Part shown: one piece after another, positions 11,617-24,555 of the stretch
Layout of the letters: each line of letters begins with the position of its first letter
How positions within the stretch are numbered: position 1 is the stretch's first letter
Assembly (NCBI GenBank): GCA_001910725.1
Contig: MJGA01000013.1
Span: forward strand, 558,001-622,000
Reading direction: 5' to 3'
Source: Phanerodontia chrysosporium
Lineage: Eukaryota > Basidiomycota > Agaricomycetes > Polyporales > Phanerochaetaceae
DNA: 64,000 nt
Translations under genes and position numbers: made by a program
Notes under the pieces: generated by a model
Database searches by the model: none
What the model saw: only the letters and a program-made list of their open reading frames with translations
What the model was told of the DNA's origin: nothing

Positions 11617-14600
11617 ATGCCCTCTGCTTTTCGCAAGCTCTATCTTGCTCTCTTCGTCTCTGTTGTCCTCCAGCTTTCGTTCTCGGCTCCCGTCGACGCC
11701 GCACACGGATCCTCGGCCTCTTCCCATGCACGTCGCTCGCTCACGCTCAAAAAACGCGCGGTAGACCGCCTCGATGAATACGGTGCTCGCGGTGGGGTAC
11801 GCAAGGTTGTGAGGGATGGGCTTGTGCCCGACTTACTCGGTGAGTAACTCGCGTCCTACTCGAATATGCTTGGCGGCGGTGGTCTCTAGGCATATCATGA
11901 TGGCGATAGTCGGGCCAACCACGCGTCGTGACCGACTGTTCCTGTTGCATGTCGAAACTAAGAGGTCTTACTCTTGCGTACTGCACCGTACTACCCGGTT
12001 GCACGTCTCGTCGTTCACGAAAAGACGACGTTTCTCGCAGACCAGGCGCGCATATAGTTATTGTGTGGGCCCGCTGCTGTGATTGAGCCTGTACTGACGA
12101 ACTTTCATGCGGTTCATTAGGGGGCCTTGGCAGTACTGTCGATCAGGCGCTGTCGGGTCTGGGTCTGCCCGACCTCGGCAGTCCTAGCGACCCATTCGAC
12201 ACCGGCACGACCGCATTGGTCCCCGCGAGCTCAACATCGCTGGACCCTTCCGCGGTGCCCACCGACTCCGCGTCGACGTCTGGCACCGATTCTGTATCTG
12301 CTTCTGCGACTCCGACCGATTCTGCGAGTGCCAGCGCGAGTTCCACGGACACCGCGTCGGATAGTACCTCTGCGACGGCGACGTCGGACGCTGCCACTTC
12401 TTCGGACGCTTCGACTGCGTCTACCACAGACAGTGCCGCGACGACGACGCCTCCCACGCCCACGCCAACGCCGCCCAACCTTTTCAGCAGCCTCGGTGAC
12501 CAATTGACCTCATTAGGCGGCGACCTCGGTAACGGCTTGACATCCCTCGCAGGCGGTCTTACGTCTGCCCTCGGAGACCTTACGTCGCCGCTCAGCACTC
12601 CAACTCCAACTGATAGTGCTGCGGTGTCACCCTCCCCAACAGATAGTCCGGCTTCGTCTCCCACCGATCCCTCGTCTTCGACTCCCACGGACAGTACTGC
12701 GCCGTCCCCTTCTCCAACGGACACGCCAACGTCACCGGCTTCGTCGCCGACTGACGCTTCCTCGTCCACGCCAACCGACTCTGCGCCAGCGGATACCACG
12801 ACTGCGCCAGCAGATCCTCTCACGAGCCTCCTCGGTGGTGTCACTTCAGCAGTAGGAGGGGTCACATCAGATTTGGGATCCATCGTCAGCCAAGCTACAT
12901 CGGATTTGGGTTCCGTTGTCAGCCAAGCTACTTCGGACATTGGGCAAGTCGTATCGACTGTGACTTCTGACATTGGCTCGATTGTATCGTCGGTCACCTC
13001 CGATGTTGGTTCTGTTGCCACCAGCGCGGCCTCAGCAATCACGAGCGCCGTTGATACCCCGCCGCCCACGTCGTCCCCCACCGATGGCGCGAGTGCGCCT
13101 TCGTCGGCGCCGACTGGTGCCTCGGCAAGCGTCACGGACGGCTCATCCACGGACGCTCCTACATCTGCCACTGACGCGTCGAGTGCCCCTGCTTCTGCGA
13201 CGGACTCATCCTCAGTCGTGCCATCAGACCCGTTGTCCATCCTTACGTCGATCCTTCCTACGTCGATCCTCCCGACCTCTATTCCGCCTCTCCTGCCGAC
13301 CAGCGTTGCGTCGAGCGATTCCAGTGTGCCCACATCTGGATCATCGGAGCCCAGCTCAGCAAGTGGCTCGGTCACGAGCGTTGACAGCTCTGCTCCGGTC
13401 ACTGCATCCAGTGCTTCCGTCACCGGAATCTCTGTTTCAGGCCTTCCTTCGGGCGGACTGTCTTCGATTCTGTCCTCGATTTTCTCGGGCACCGAGTCGA
13501 GCACTGCCGTCAGCGGTAGTGTGACTTCATCGGCTTCAGGAGCATCTGGAGCATCGTCTGGCGTGTCAGCGTCTATCACCGCGTCCGGTGCAAGCTCTTC
13601 TCCTAGCGGAGTATCGTCCAGTGGATCCGATAGTATCACGTCTGCCGCATCGGGCGTTAGCTCGTCGGTCAGTGCGTCTGTCACAGGATCTGCAGCTTCG
13701 TCTGGAGCATCCTCTGCTGCGTCTGGAAGCCTGTCCGCGTCGGCCAGCCTTAGTGCGAATGCGTCGTCATCCTCAGTCGTCATCACCTTCCCGTCGAGCG
13801 CGCTCAGCAGTGCCTCTGACTCGTTCACATCGCTCTCCACGATCAGCTCGACGAGCTCCACGCCAACGGAAACGCCGTCTGTGGCTTCGCAGTTCAGCGG
13901 AATCTTGACGAAGACGTCACTTATCCTCGCGGCGCCGACGTCGAGCTCTGCTAGTAGCAGCTCTATGACGCTTAGCAACCCCGACCAGCCGACGACGTCG
14001 GTGACCATTTCCAGCGTCGCTCCCACCGCAAGCCCGAGCACTGTTGCCCTCCCGGCCAACTTGCCTGCGCGCATCTACCCGCCTGGCGGCATGATCCAGA
14101 GCCCTGGGCCCGGCTACACGCTGATCTCACTCCTGTTCGACAATGCCCTTCCATGGCCTCTCGTCGCGACAAACCCAGACTCGTCGACCCAGCTGTTCGC
14201 CTGGACTCCGCTAATCATCACTACGGCGCTTGGTCTGAATGGTACGTGTCATGCATCTATACGCATTATACGCAGCTACTCATGCTACCTGTAGATGATG
14301 ACGTGAAGACATTCGCACTGCAGGTCTATGAGCCAAGCGACTACAAGAGCACACAGGACGCTGACCTGCTCGGGACAGTCTACCTTGCATACATGCCGAC
14401 GGCATATGTCGACACGTTGGCACAGCAGCTCCTGGTGAAGACCTCGAGGTTCTACACGGCGCTCGGATCCCCGTACAGCGAATTAGCCGCCCACCTCGTA
14501 TCCACATTCCCGGTCATGTCTGTCCAGGCACCGAACCCTGACGCACCGGAGAGTAACGACGGTGCGGCTGGTGGCGCATCAAGCGGGTCATCGTCGAGCA

Positions 14601-14950
14601 AGACCCGCGAGGACGCGATCATTGGTGTCGTCAGCTCCCTGGGTGCGATCACGCTCCTCGTGCTCGCCTTCCTCGTCGTGCGTGCCGTCAAGCAGCGGCG
14701 CGCGCTCGCCCATCGCCGCCTGTCTGACCCTTCAGGCGGCGCGAACGACTTCATCGGTGCCCGGCCCGAGAACCAGGACTTCGACCGCGACAGCGTCGGT
14801 GGGCAACGGCGGCGCAGCTTCTACTATGCCGAGGACTCGCTTCGCGGGTACGAGGCGGCCCAGAGCGAGCAAATGATGCGCGAGCGCCGGCCCGTGAATG
14901 CGGAGCTCATCGGTGCGCCGATCCTGCGTGACAATACGATGAACTGGTAG
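11617..14950 (+). CDS. Msb2/Hkr1-like signalling mucin
   Basis: Three exons (11617-11839, 12121-14241, 14295-14950) join to exactly 1000 codons. Residues about 1-28 form a signal peptide (LYLALFVSVVLQLSF core). Residues about 75-690 are Ser/Thr/Ala/Pro-rich mucin sequence expected to be heavily O-glycosylated, with 11-residue repeats. A conserved membrane-proximal domain begins LPARIYPPGGMIQSPGPGYT and includes SLLFDNALPWPLV, the pattern of fungal Msb2-type domains. One transmembrane helix (IIGVVSSLGAITLLVLAFLVV) is followed by a basic cytoplasmic tail of about 85 residues. By family, such proteins sense the cell surface and feed the MAPK/Cdc42 pathway. The first intron (281 bp) is long for this window. 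A long antisense frame across exon 2 is a codon-bias artefact. Confidence 0.8.
12862..13020 (+). repeat. 33-bp tandem repeat in the mucin domain
   Basis: Five degenerate copies of an 11-residue unit of the form SD(L/I/V)GS(I/V)VSxxT (first copies SDLGSIVSQAT and SDLGSVVSQAT) lie head to tail within the Ser/Thr-rich region. Confidence 0.8.
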
Positions 14951-15917
14951 TCCGTGCGGACGACCCCATCTCACGACCGGCGACGGGACGCTGCACGACG
15001 ATGTTCATGCCTTTTCTTGTTCACACCTACATTGTGTCACTTTTAACATTGTTTTGAGGCCCTCGCGGGCTTTCTTGCTAGGGGCCCTTTCTTGGTGCCT
15101 GCATAACATTCACCCCCCTGGCGTTCCGTATGCCATCCTTATCGAGGTTGTTGTCTGATTCTTTGGCGTTTCTTGTGTCTGGCTGTTCGTACGGGAAAAT
15201 GTATTTATCGGTAGGTAGGCGGTGCGCGCGCGGCGTGGTGTGGACGACCGGCGGTGTCTCTGTCCCCCTGGCGACCCCCATGCTGCCCGCCGCGCGGTGC
15301 TAGGCGATCTAGAGGTGCGCAATGTATCGTTTCGTCGCCATCAGACGCTTCTGTAGACTCCTTGCCCATCCTCCATCTTCGTCTCCCCTGGACTGTACAG
15401 TATACCCTTGGCCCCTTCTCCTCCCGCCTTCCACGCTGGATCGAGGATGATACCCATGTCGTTTTTTGTTTGCTTTCTGTGCCGCGCCCCGCCTCTATAC
15501 GCGTACTAGTTAATGACGATTTCACGTCCGTTGCATGCACAGGTTGTATTTTTTCCTTTTGTATCGTGGATCTGAATACACGTGGTGGACAGGTATCGCG
15601 TCTGTTATGGGCTGCCACCTCAGCAACATATTCTTCGCCGGTCGCATGGGGCGATGCTCTATTGGTAGACTCCTATTGCATCCGTATACTGCGAGAGCTT
15701 TCCTGCGCAGCCGAGACTGCGGAGGAAGGTCCTCGGGGTCCTTGCTGTCCGGGCGTTCGACACGTGATTTGGTGGTCATTGACGTCACGCGTAGCCCCAG
15801 AGCCCAGTGCTCCAGAACTGATTTCGAGAGTATTTAGGCCAGGCAAGGCCGTCCTCGCCAGCTCAGATACGACACTCACCATCCCCCACGACATACCCTC
15901 TCATTCCCCCCACCACT
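14951..15917. other. Intergenic, no gene seen
   Basis: 3-prime side of the mucin gene and promoter of the RRM gene. Overlapping frames on both strands show no coding pattern. Confidence 0.45.
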
Positions 15918-16875
15918 ATGTCTTCTACTACCTACGAAGTCCATGTTTCTGGCATTGCTCCTCAAACGACGGAGCAGCACCTCCATGACTTCTTCTCGTA
16001 TGTCCCCCGCCCTTCGTCGCCTCCTACGATGTACTGACCGCGCGCTACAGGTTCTGTGGCAAGATCGTCAAGATCGACTTCAACCAGGACACCAAGTCCG
16101 CCACGATCCACTTTGAGAAGCCTTCCGCAGCAAAGACTGCGTTGATGCTCAACGGCGGCACTCTCGACGGCGCACACCTCACCGTCGTGTCCCCCTCCGA
16201 GCACCTCGAGAGCGAAGAGGGGCACCACGAGGGCCCCATCGACCAGTCGGACAAGCCGCGCGCGGGCATCGCGGCCGAGTACCTTGCGCGGGGTTACAAG
16301 CTCAGCGACCAGGTGCTGCAGCGCGCGATCGAGCTCGACAGTCAGCACGGCATTAGCAAGCGCTTCCTGAGCTACATCCAGAGCCTGGACACGACACTGG
16401 GCGAGAAGACCCTCGGTCCGCAAAAGACGATCAGCGGAAAGGTGCAGGAGACGCTTGCGCAGGCGACCGAGCAGGCAAAGACGATCGACCAGCAGAAGGG
16501 GATCAGCACCAAGGCGACAGACGTGCGTCCTGACAAGTACTGTAGTTGGACCATGATGTACTGACGTAGACGCTTTTGCAGTATTACTCCCGGGCGCTCT
16601 CTTCCCCCTGGGGCCAGAAGGTCAAGGCGTTCTATACCACGACCTCGAAGCAGGTGCTCGACATCCACGAGGAAGCCCGCCGCATCGCGTCCCAGAACGC
16701 GGGTGCTCAGCAGCACGGGGCACCGCACGACACCGGTGTCTCGACCGCCGTGGGCACCGCCGCTCCGCCGGTCGATCCGGCTGTCTACACCGCACCAGGG
16801 CCCATCATCTCGGGCGACGGTGCGGAGTCGCAGGTTGGGAGCATCAAGACGGGCGAGCCTCCAGTCAAGCAATAA
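15918..16875 (+). CDS. Vip1-like RRM RNA-binding protein
   Basis: Three exons (15918-15997, 16051-16522, 16582-16875) give 281 residues. An N-terminal RNA recognition motif covers residues about 5-75, with RNP2-like YEVHVSGIA and an RNP1-like strand KSATIHFEK. A conserved middle follows (AGIAAEYLARGYKLSDQVL), then helical sequence with SSPWGQKVKAFY and a Pro/Gly/Ala-rich disordered tail. The order of parts matches the fungal Vip1 family (named from fission yeast), cytoplasmic proteins of poorly known role. The frame is unbroken and the splice sites are canonical. Confidence 0.85.
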
Positions 16876-18432
16876 GCAGTTGGAGGACGAATGGATTTAA
16901 CGTGTACGATACGGATGCGGATGGAAGAATACCACATGCTGCTAGCTGATCTACGTAATGTATCATAGACACTCGTTAGCTTCTGGCGCATATAGTCACC
17001 TTGGCCGTCTATTACCGCTCTGAAAAGCAAGCATATACGCACCTTGGGTTATCTGAAGCGACCGATTCGCAAGTCGAAGCGTCTTCGGTGTTTCATGCTG
17101 TCTTGGAGGAGTCCTGTCCCAGACACAAAGACGTGAGGTGGTCGAGTTTTCTTGCACTGATCGACCTGACAGGCTAGGCTGTATGCGGTATGGGTGCAGT
17201 GAACCTAAAGCACCATCCTCGCTTTACGAGTCTTCAAAGCGCGGACCTGGGCCATCTTGGAAAACTTCACCACAACAGTCTTGGCCTCGCTCAACCTATC
17301 GAAGTCCTTGAAGCTTGAGCCTTGAAGCTTGAAGGCTTGAGTCCAACCAAAGGTCACCAAACCGATGCCAGGTCAGCGGTCGGGCGCTTGCTATCTCAGC
17401 AGTGAACAACGACGACGCACCATCCTGTATCATCGTCCGAGTCTCGCCCATACCCTATCTATGCTCCGTGTGTTGTCCGCCGTCTCATCCAATGACCGCA
17501 GTCGATTCGGGGTCCGCCCCAGCTGCGAGCGGCCCAGGTACGTTTGAAGAAGTGATGGTCGACACGCAAGCCCCGGACTCGCGCGCTCCCATCGTACGGA
17601 GTGTTTCCAGAGATTTCCAAGCGGCCCGACGGGTGCTGTTGGGGTGTTAGACTGGGGTTCGCTGATGTGCCTCGTGCATACTGAGGCGGAGGGCGGTTGC
17701 TGGTACGTCTCCCGAGGGTCGATCTGGCTCAGGTTTGCGCCAGCAGCTCCTTATTATATCGACGTTGTACAACGGATGCAGAAGTGCCAAGGCCGTTGTG
17801 TCATGACCTGGGGAAGGCGCAAGGTACGAATGCCGGCGGGAGGGGGACCCATGTTCTTTGATCTCGAAAATCGCCAAAATCAAAATCAAAATCGAGCCAT
17901 GTCTTAGTGCCGTTCAGTCAAATTCCCGGAAGATGTCATCACACTCGTCCGCGACGAAGCCAAGTGAGACGCAAACCCTCGCGACGTTCACACCTGCCAA
18001 CGCTTACAACGCGACGAGCGACGCTGTCATGCCGCGTCTCTGGTCTGGGGCCGCCAATCAGCACTCTCGGACGCGAGGCGGAACAGATTCGTCGCGACCG
18101 GCGTCCTGGACGAACGGCGAGAGCAGCAGGGGATAACCTTTAGCGCGGCGGGCTGCCTCCTCCCCGCGCGCGGACAATCGATTTCTCGCGAGTGCCGCGG
18201 ACGCCGGGAGCAAGTAGTGCCACTGCACACATCGTCTGTCGTGATCGGCTGGACCACGCGCCCTGCAGGGCTGGTCTCCATGTAAAACTAGCGCAGCGGT
18301 GCGCGCGCCTGCCCTTTCTCTGCCCTGCCCGCCCCCGCCTCTTGGCCGTCGCCCTCCTTCCTCCTTCGTGCCACCCACGCCCAGACCTGCGCCCCAGCCC
18401 GCGTTGCGCCCTGCAGCCTCGCCCGAGCACCA
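16876..18432. other. Intergenic, minor simple repeats
   Basis: No convincing gene. Contains two small repeats: overlapping TTGAAGCTTGA-type units near 17312-17342 and a run of CAAAAT units near 17868-17896. Short frames near 17.4 and 17.9 kb lack supporting features. Confidence 0.4.
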
Positions 18433-20445
18433 ATGGTCCCCGTCGTCGACCTCACGTTCGATAATCTCGATGCGCTCGACACGCCGCAGCTCCGCGCTAC
18501 CCTCGGCGCAATGCTCATCGGCGGCTTCATCTGCATCTTGTGAGCCGCCGTCCCGTTCTGCGTTGTCCTTGCCCGTTGCTGATCGTCCTTCGCCCCGGCG
18601 CTGCGCCGCCCATGCATTGACGTACCGCGATCGCCAGCCTGTCGGGAATCGTGACGATGCAGGCGTACCTGTACTTCCGTGTGTACCAGAAGGACGCCAT
18701 GCGCTTCAAGATGACGGTGAGTCGCCTGGCCGTTTCGCCGCGGACGGCATGCTGACGGTGCCTCAGGTCACCGGCCTCTGGTGAGTACCCGACACGGCAT
18801 TGTGGCGTTTGACCTGCTGAGCGTGTCCCGCGCAGGCTCCTTGACCTACTGCACAGCTGCATGGTGTGTTTTACGGCGTGGACGTACATGGTCGAGAACT
18901 TTGGCAACGCTGGGGAGGCGAGTAATATATCATGGTGCGTCCTTCGTCTACTAGTCATACGATCAGTACTTATTACTTTGGGTGTAGGAGTGTAGCATTC
19001 TCTATCGCTATCACAGTGAGTCCTTGCGCAAGAAACACGCTCGTAGCGTGCAGCTGACCGACCCGGGCAGGCATTCGTCACGCTCATTGTACACCTGTGA
19101 GTGCACAACGTCGCGGGGCTTTCTACGAGCAGACCACTCTGACAACCCATGTTCTAGCTTCTTCACACACCGTCTATACACAAGTGCGTCGCGCCCGTTC
19201 AAGATGCGAAAAACAGTGCTGACACGCAGATCACAGTTAGTAAGAGCAATCTCTGGCTCGTTATTCCCATGGCCATTCTGGCCATCCTCCGAGTCGGTGA
19301 GTCGTTGTGATGCTTATTAGCATCCATAGCGTGTCGCTGATCTGTCTCCCGCGCAGCCGTCGCTCTCGGTACGTCCCGCGTCCTCCACCGCGGATCACGT
19401 CGCTGACGAAGCAAATGTGCAGTGACAACGGCCAAGATGATCCAGCTAAAGACATACGAGACGTTCATCGGCCAGGTCGACGTACGTCTCCGCTTGCCTG
19501 CCTCTTTCCGCCGTTGGTCGCTGACCGCGCGTTTGCAGTGGGTCTTCACTATGGGTCTCGGCATCTCCGCCGTGATGGACATCCTCATCGCCGGCGGCCT
19601 GTCGTACTACCTCCGGAAGAACAAATCCGGCTTTTCGACGTGCGTTCTGCCATGTTCCTGCCAGGGCAGTTGCTGATTGGCCTCCAATATTTAGGATGGA
19701 CCAAATTATCGACAGTCTCGTGTTATACACTGTCGAGAGTGGGCTCATAACCTGGTGAGCCGACTTAACTGGTGAGAAACAGACCCATGCTAACGCCCTG
19801 AAGCATAACGACTATTGTCTCCTTGGTCTGCGTAAGTACACGGCTGCAAAACTTGGCTTTGCTGTATGCTGATCCCGGTATAGTGGACTACCATGTCTGA
19901 CAACCTGATTTTCCTCGGTCTCCACTTCACCATCTCAAAGCGTGCGTATCAACACTCCCCTCCACGTCTCTCTTTTCTCATCATCACCCTTAGTTTACGC
20001 CAATTCACTCCTTGCCACGTGAGTATTTTGGGCGCATTGGCCTTTCTTGCTTGCTGACCTGTGTACTGTCTAGCCTTAATTCCCGTAAATCCTTGAAATT
20101 CCGCTCCCAACAGTCGTCCGACAAAGCCGCCGGCGACCATGCCCTTCCCGTGCTGTTCCCCAGCCGAAGCCGGCGTCGTTTCTCGTTGGTACGTATCCTT
20201 TATCCAACTTACGATCCGTTTCTGATCGCCGCTGCAGTCGCGCAACGAGGTCAACCCGCTCAGCACCATCGGCGTACGTCTGCGCACGCATTCCTTGTAG
20301 AACGGCTGATGCTCATGTGCTGCAGGTCGAGATCAATGTCCAGAAGACGATCCGCCACGAGGTCGACGGGCAGTCCATCGAGGTCCCGCTTGACGACGAC
20401 TCGCAGCAACGCTCGCGGGACATCAAAACCTCGCCGGAAATCTAA
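18433..20445 (+). CDS. DUF6534-type multi-pass membrane protein (tandem copy 1)
   Basis: About 17 short introns with canonical ends split this gene; the joined frame is unbroken and gives roughly 370 residues. It begins MVPVVDLTFDNLDALDTPQL and has about seven hydrophobic helices (for example ATLGAMLIGGFICIL, WLVIPMAILAILRVA, WVFTMGLGISAVMDILIAGG). The second half shows the DUF6534 pattern: YYLRKNKSGFS, DSLVLYTVESGLIT, then LYANSLLATLNSRKSL at the end of the last helix, followed by a Ser-rich cytosolic tail with VEINVQKTIRHEVDG. The family is abundant in agaricomycetes and has no known function. The gene is a tandem duplicate of 21817-23991. Confidence 0.82.
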
Positions 20446-21816
20446 GCGTCCGCATCTCCGCGCGGCGGACGCCGCAACAACGCCAGCTGTATTTTCTACG
20501 TCGGAGCCCGGACGGCTCGCGAAAATTATGGTACATGGAAGCTTTATATTTCTCTGTTTTCGGAGGGGAGGGGTCTGTGCTGGTACGCTCGTTCTTTTTA
20601 TGTCGGCTCACGCGCCCTTGTTGTAATGCTGGGACACCCGCCGTTCTTCTGATGACGGCGGGCGTACATACTTACTCGTAAGTGCCCCCGAGGCGCTGTC
20701 TATAATGCATGAATACATTACGTCGAATCCACGCCCGGCGGTCGCTATGCATCAGCGTCCTGCTGTGATGTCCGCGGGGCTGAAACTGGGGTGAGTTGCC
20801 CATTCTCTGAGACTCGTCTGCGCTGATTCTGGTTGCGCCTGGAGCTGAGCGTCGCGAGCCTGACCCCAGCTACCGACGGGCGCCAACAGACCGAGCCATG
20901 GTGCAACCCTCCGAGCGGGACGACCGAGCTCAACAGAACGCTGTCGTTTGAGGATTGGCGTGGCTCGAGCCCTGCGCTGCAATGTGAGTAGGTCCGCGCC
21001 GCCCCAGGAACAGGGTGCGCGCGCGACATTGACTGGGGTCTACTGGGGTGAGAACCGCGCGTCGCTGGCTCCTTGCGGCTGCGCTAGAAGTTCTACGCAG
21101 AGCTTTCCCCGACGTCGGGCATGCAGGCCCGACGGTCGCGGCCAGCACGCGGTCGGCACCTCCAGAACGATTTTCGCGCTGATGGCGTCTCGTTGATTTT
21201 GACCTTCGTGAGACGCCCGGCGTGCAGAAAGTCTAAAAACCGGCCCCAAGCTCGTCCGCGAGATCCTCGTGGATGGCGTCACGACGAGAGCACGACGGGT
21301 GGTGCAAATGGCGTCTGGTGTGCACGGAGAGATCACCCACGACGCAGAGGTGACGCACCGAGAGCAGCAGGTCTCGCACGGCGTCGGATGTGCGGTTCCG
21401 CAGCCTAGAGCGCAATCGCAGGCTAAAATCTCTGGGCAGGCCCGGCAGGGGAACGCGATCGCAGAGATCTGGTCGGCCTGTGTCGCGGCGTTGCTCAGGT
21501 GCACAGAGATCGGGGAGTCCACAACGTGGCGCCGCCATCAATATAAGCTAGTGCGATTCGACCCTCGCAATTTTATAGCCGTCGCAGAACGCCATGCACC
21601 TCGCTCTGCTCCTCTGAGGGACAAAGCAGGGTGCGCCGCCAAACACCGTCTTATATATTTTGCATCTCTTTCCTTCGTCCCTGTCGTGGAGAGCCGTCCT
21701 GCCTGCGGCAAGGCGCATACGGAGAATCAGCCTAGCTTTCGACTTCCTTTCCTCTGCTGGACAAGACCGCACTATAGTCCGTCGTTGGCGCCGCGCCCCT
21801 GTAGGGAAGAGCCATC
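20446..21816. other. Intergenic between the DUF6534 copies
   Basis: GC-rich, with open frames on both strands but no coherent coding pattern. A TATATAT element near 21652 lies about 160 bp before the next start codon. Confidence 0.4.
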
Positions 21817-23991
21817 ATGTCGAAAGGCGACATTCGGGCGACGTTGGGGGCCATTGCTTTGGGAGGGCTGGTGTGCCTATTGTGAGTCGCCCGCCCCTGA
21901 GACCGAGCTCGTTGGCTGACGTTGTGCAGCCTTTCTGGAATAGTAGCCATGCAGGTCTACCTGTACCTCCGCGTGTACAAGAAGGACCGTTTGTATATCA
22001 AGGGTGTCGTGAGTAACCACTTCTTGTGTATAACTTGTCCGAGTTTCATGTTCGTTTTCTAGGTGTTTCTTGTTTGGTGCGTGCAGTGGAATGCTGCGCG
22101 TGTGAGCCCACTAACCCCTATCTGTACCAGGTCAATGGATTTCGTGCACACGGTTATGGTATGCATCGCAAACTGGATGTACCTCATTGAGGGTTTCGGA
22201 GACGTCAATACTACGGACCATATCTCTTGGTGCGTGGACTACTCAGTCAAGAGGCACGGAGTATTGACCATCCCGCTTAGGAGTATTGGTGTAACTGTCG
22301 CCTTGACGGTGAGTCGTGCAGAGAACAAATGGTCGTACAATATCAGCCGCTGATGTTGCAAGTAGGCCCTTGTAACGTTCCTTGTACATTGGTAAGCACT
22401 CGCCCACTGGTTCTTGTGGTATGGCCGCTGACACGGTCTTTAGCTTCTTCACGCACAGGATACACATCGGTCAGTGTCCCGTAATTCCCTACGATGCACA
22501 TATACTGACGACCTCTCTAGTGAGCAAAGGCAACTACCTCCTCACCTATCCTCTGGTACGCCGCGCTTCCTGATATAGACAGCACCCTACGCAACCCTAC
22601 TCACGATCTCCTCGTTGTCTGCCAGGCTACACTCGCCCTCTTCCGCCTCAGTGAGTACAGATTTTCCGCGGTGCATTGTTACAGCGTGGCTGATGCAGGA
22701 TGTCTCACCACAGTTGCGGCGCTCGGTACGCAGTTTACTGACACGATTCAGAGCGCGTGCGCTGACGCTTCTTACCGCCTTACGCAGTCTCGACGTCCGA
22801 GATGTATGCTTCCACCCGTGCCTTCTGATTTTGACGCCCTTGTTGACGACCAATGCAGGATACGACTCAAGAGCTACTCGGCTTTCGTCAAGGACTACGG
22901 GGTCGGTTCTCTTTATGTCACCGTCAAAGGCGCCATCTCATACAAATCTATGCAGTATGTCTTCACAATGGGTCTCGGCTCCGCTGTCGCGCTCGACGTC
23001 TTCATCACGATGGGTCTGTGCCACTACCTACGCCAGAGCAAGTCCGGCTTCTCGAGGTCCGTCTGATTTGCCCACATGGACGCGTGTTGATTGGCTAACG
23101 GCCGTGGCGTGCTCGCGTGCAGTATGAACGATATCATCGATTCGTTGGTATTGTACACGGTAGAAACTGGTCTCGCCACCTGGTACGCATTCCTCGCTCC
23201 GTGCATCGTCGGAGATCAGCTCACGCCTCGCCTGCAGTGTCACTACCATTGTATCCCTCATCTGCGTGAGTTATCATTCTCATATTCGGCTGTACCATGC
23301 GAGGTGCTGACCGCGCTCCAGTGGGTCACCATGCCCCATAATCTTATTTTCCTCGGTCTCCACTTTACGATCAGCAAGCGTGAGTGTCCTGCCGCCCGGA
23401 CGATGTTCCCGCCCGCTGACCGCCCGCGCAGTCTACGCCAACTCGCTGATGGCAACGTATGTCCCGCGCGCCGCATCGCAACGGAGGTGCACGCTGACAC
23501 CGCCCCCAGACTGAACTCGCGCGCACAGCTACGTGCACGCTCGCAGTCCTCGTCCAACTCCGACGGCCGTGAATTCTCGCTGCCCGTGATGCTCTCGGGC
23601 GCGCGCGCAGGACGATCAGGTGTAAGTTCAAGCTCGCCCGACTCGCCGCGCACCGACTCCCGCTGACCACCGGAACCCCATCCGCGCCTTCTTCCCCACA
23701 ATCCCCACGCCATTCTTTACCCACCTGCCTTCCCTTCGACCTGCTGCCCCGCGTCCTCCCCGCCCGCCGGCCACCCAGGCTCGGAGCGCGCGCATCGACC
23801 CGACGGGCACGCGCACGGTCGAGATCAGCGTGCAGAAGACGGTGCACCGCGAGATCGAGGGCGAGCTCGCGGCGGACGTGAACCTCAAGACGGCGCGCTA
23901 CGGCGAGCGCTCGGGGCAGCACGACACGGACGACCACTCGAGCAGCGACCTGCAGAGCGAGCGCGGCAAGGGCTTCCTCGGCAGCATGTGA
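21817..23991 (+). CDS. DUF6534-type multi-pass membrane protein (tandem copy 2)
   Basis: Begins MSKGDIRATLGAIALGG and follows copy 1 exon by exon: FSGIVAMQVYLYLRVYKKD, the MDFVHTVMVCIANWMYLIE helix, YVFTMGLGSAVALDVF, HYLRQSKSGFS, DSLVLYTVETGLATC and LYANSLMATLNSR. A last exon after a longer intron gives VEISVQKTVHREIEGE, matching the tail motif of copy 1, and ends GKGFLGSM. The frame is unbroken. Intron positions and phases agree with copy 1, so the pair arose by tandem duplication after the introns were in place. Confidence 0.8.
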
Positions 23992-24555
23992 GGACGCCGC
24001 ACGCCGCACGCCGACCCCGCACACGCCCGGTCCCTAAACATCTGCACATGCACCAACCCCCTTGTTCACGCCCCACGCCACGCCACGCCCCGCCCCGCCC
24101 CCTGCTACGACCCGCCACCCGAGTGCGCCCTGCCTGCGCGCTCGCGCCACACGACGACGCCGCACCTTACGTTCTTTACCCCATCACGCTTTCGTGGACT
24201 TGCTTCTGCCCTTCTGCCATACCTTAGAAAACCCCGCGTTACTTTATGTTCGAAACTTACACCCCACCTTTTTGCCCTCCACCCGCGCGCGCCCGCTGCC
24301 GTGCTGCAAGGCGCGGGCAGCGGAAGCGTGCGCCATCGCTGCGACTGAAATTTGACGTTCACTGGCCTGACTAGTCGCTTCGTACGGGCCCCGCACTGCA
24401 TAATTGAATACCAAGTTTGTTTCATGAGTGTGCTCGGAATGCGAGGGAGATTACATGCTACATATTAAAGTGTTTCGAAAGTAATCCTAGTGGTACATGT
24501 CATATATCTAAGTGTATGCAAGTGGTCATCAAAGACAGTAGGAAGTGATTGCTCA
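23992..24555. other. Intergenic between convergent genes
   Basis: 3-prime flanks of DUF6534 copy 2 and of the minus-strand gene at 24556. No gene or repeat recognised; the left part is C-rich. Confidence 0.45.

Noticed and set aside
12143..14074. 643-codon antisense frame under the mucin gene
   Set aside because: It mirrors the Ser/Thr codon bias of the sense strand; the sense product has signal peptide, conserved domain and membrane helix, the antisense product has none.
21040..21522. Cys-rich minus-strand frame between the DUF6534 genes
   Set aside because: Equally long frames exist on the opposite strand in this GC-rich stretch; no conserved motif or splice-linked continuation.
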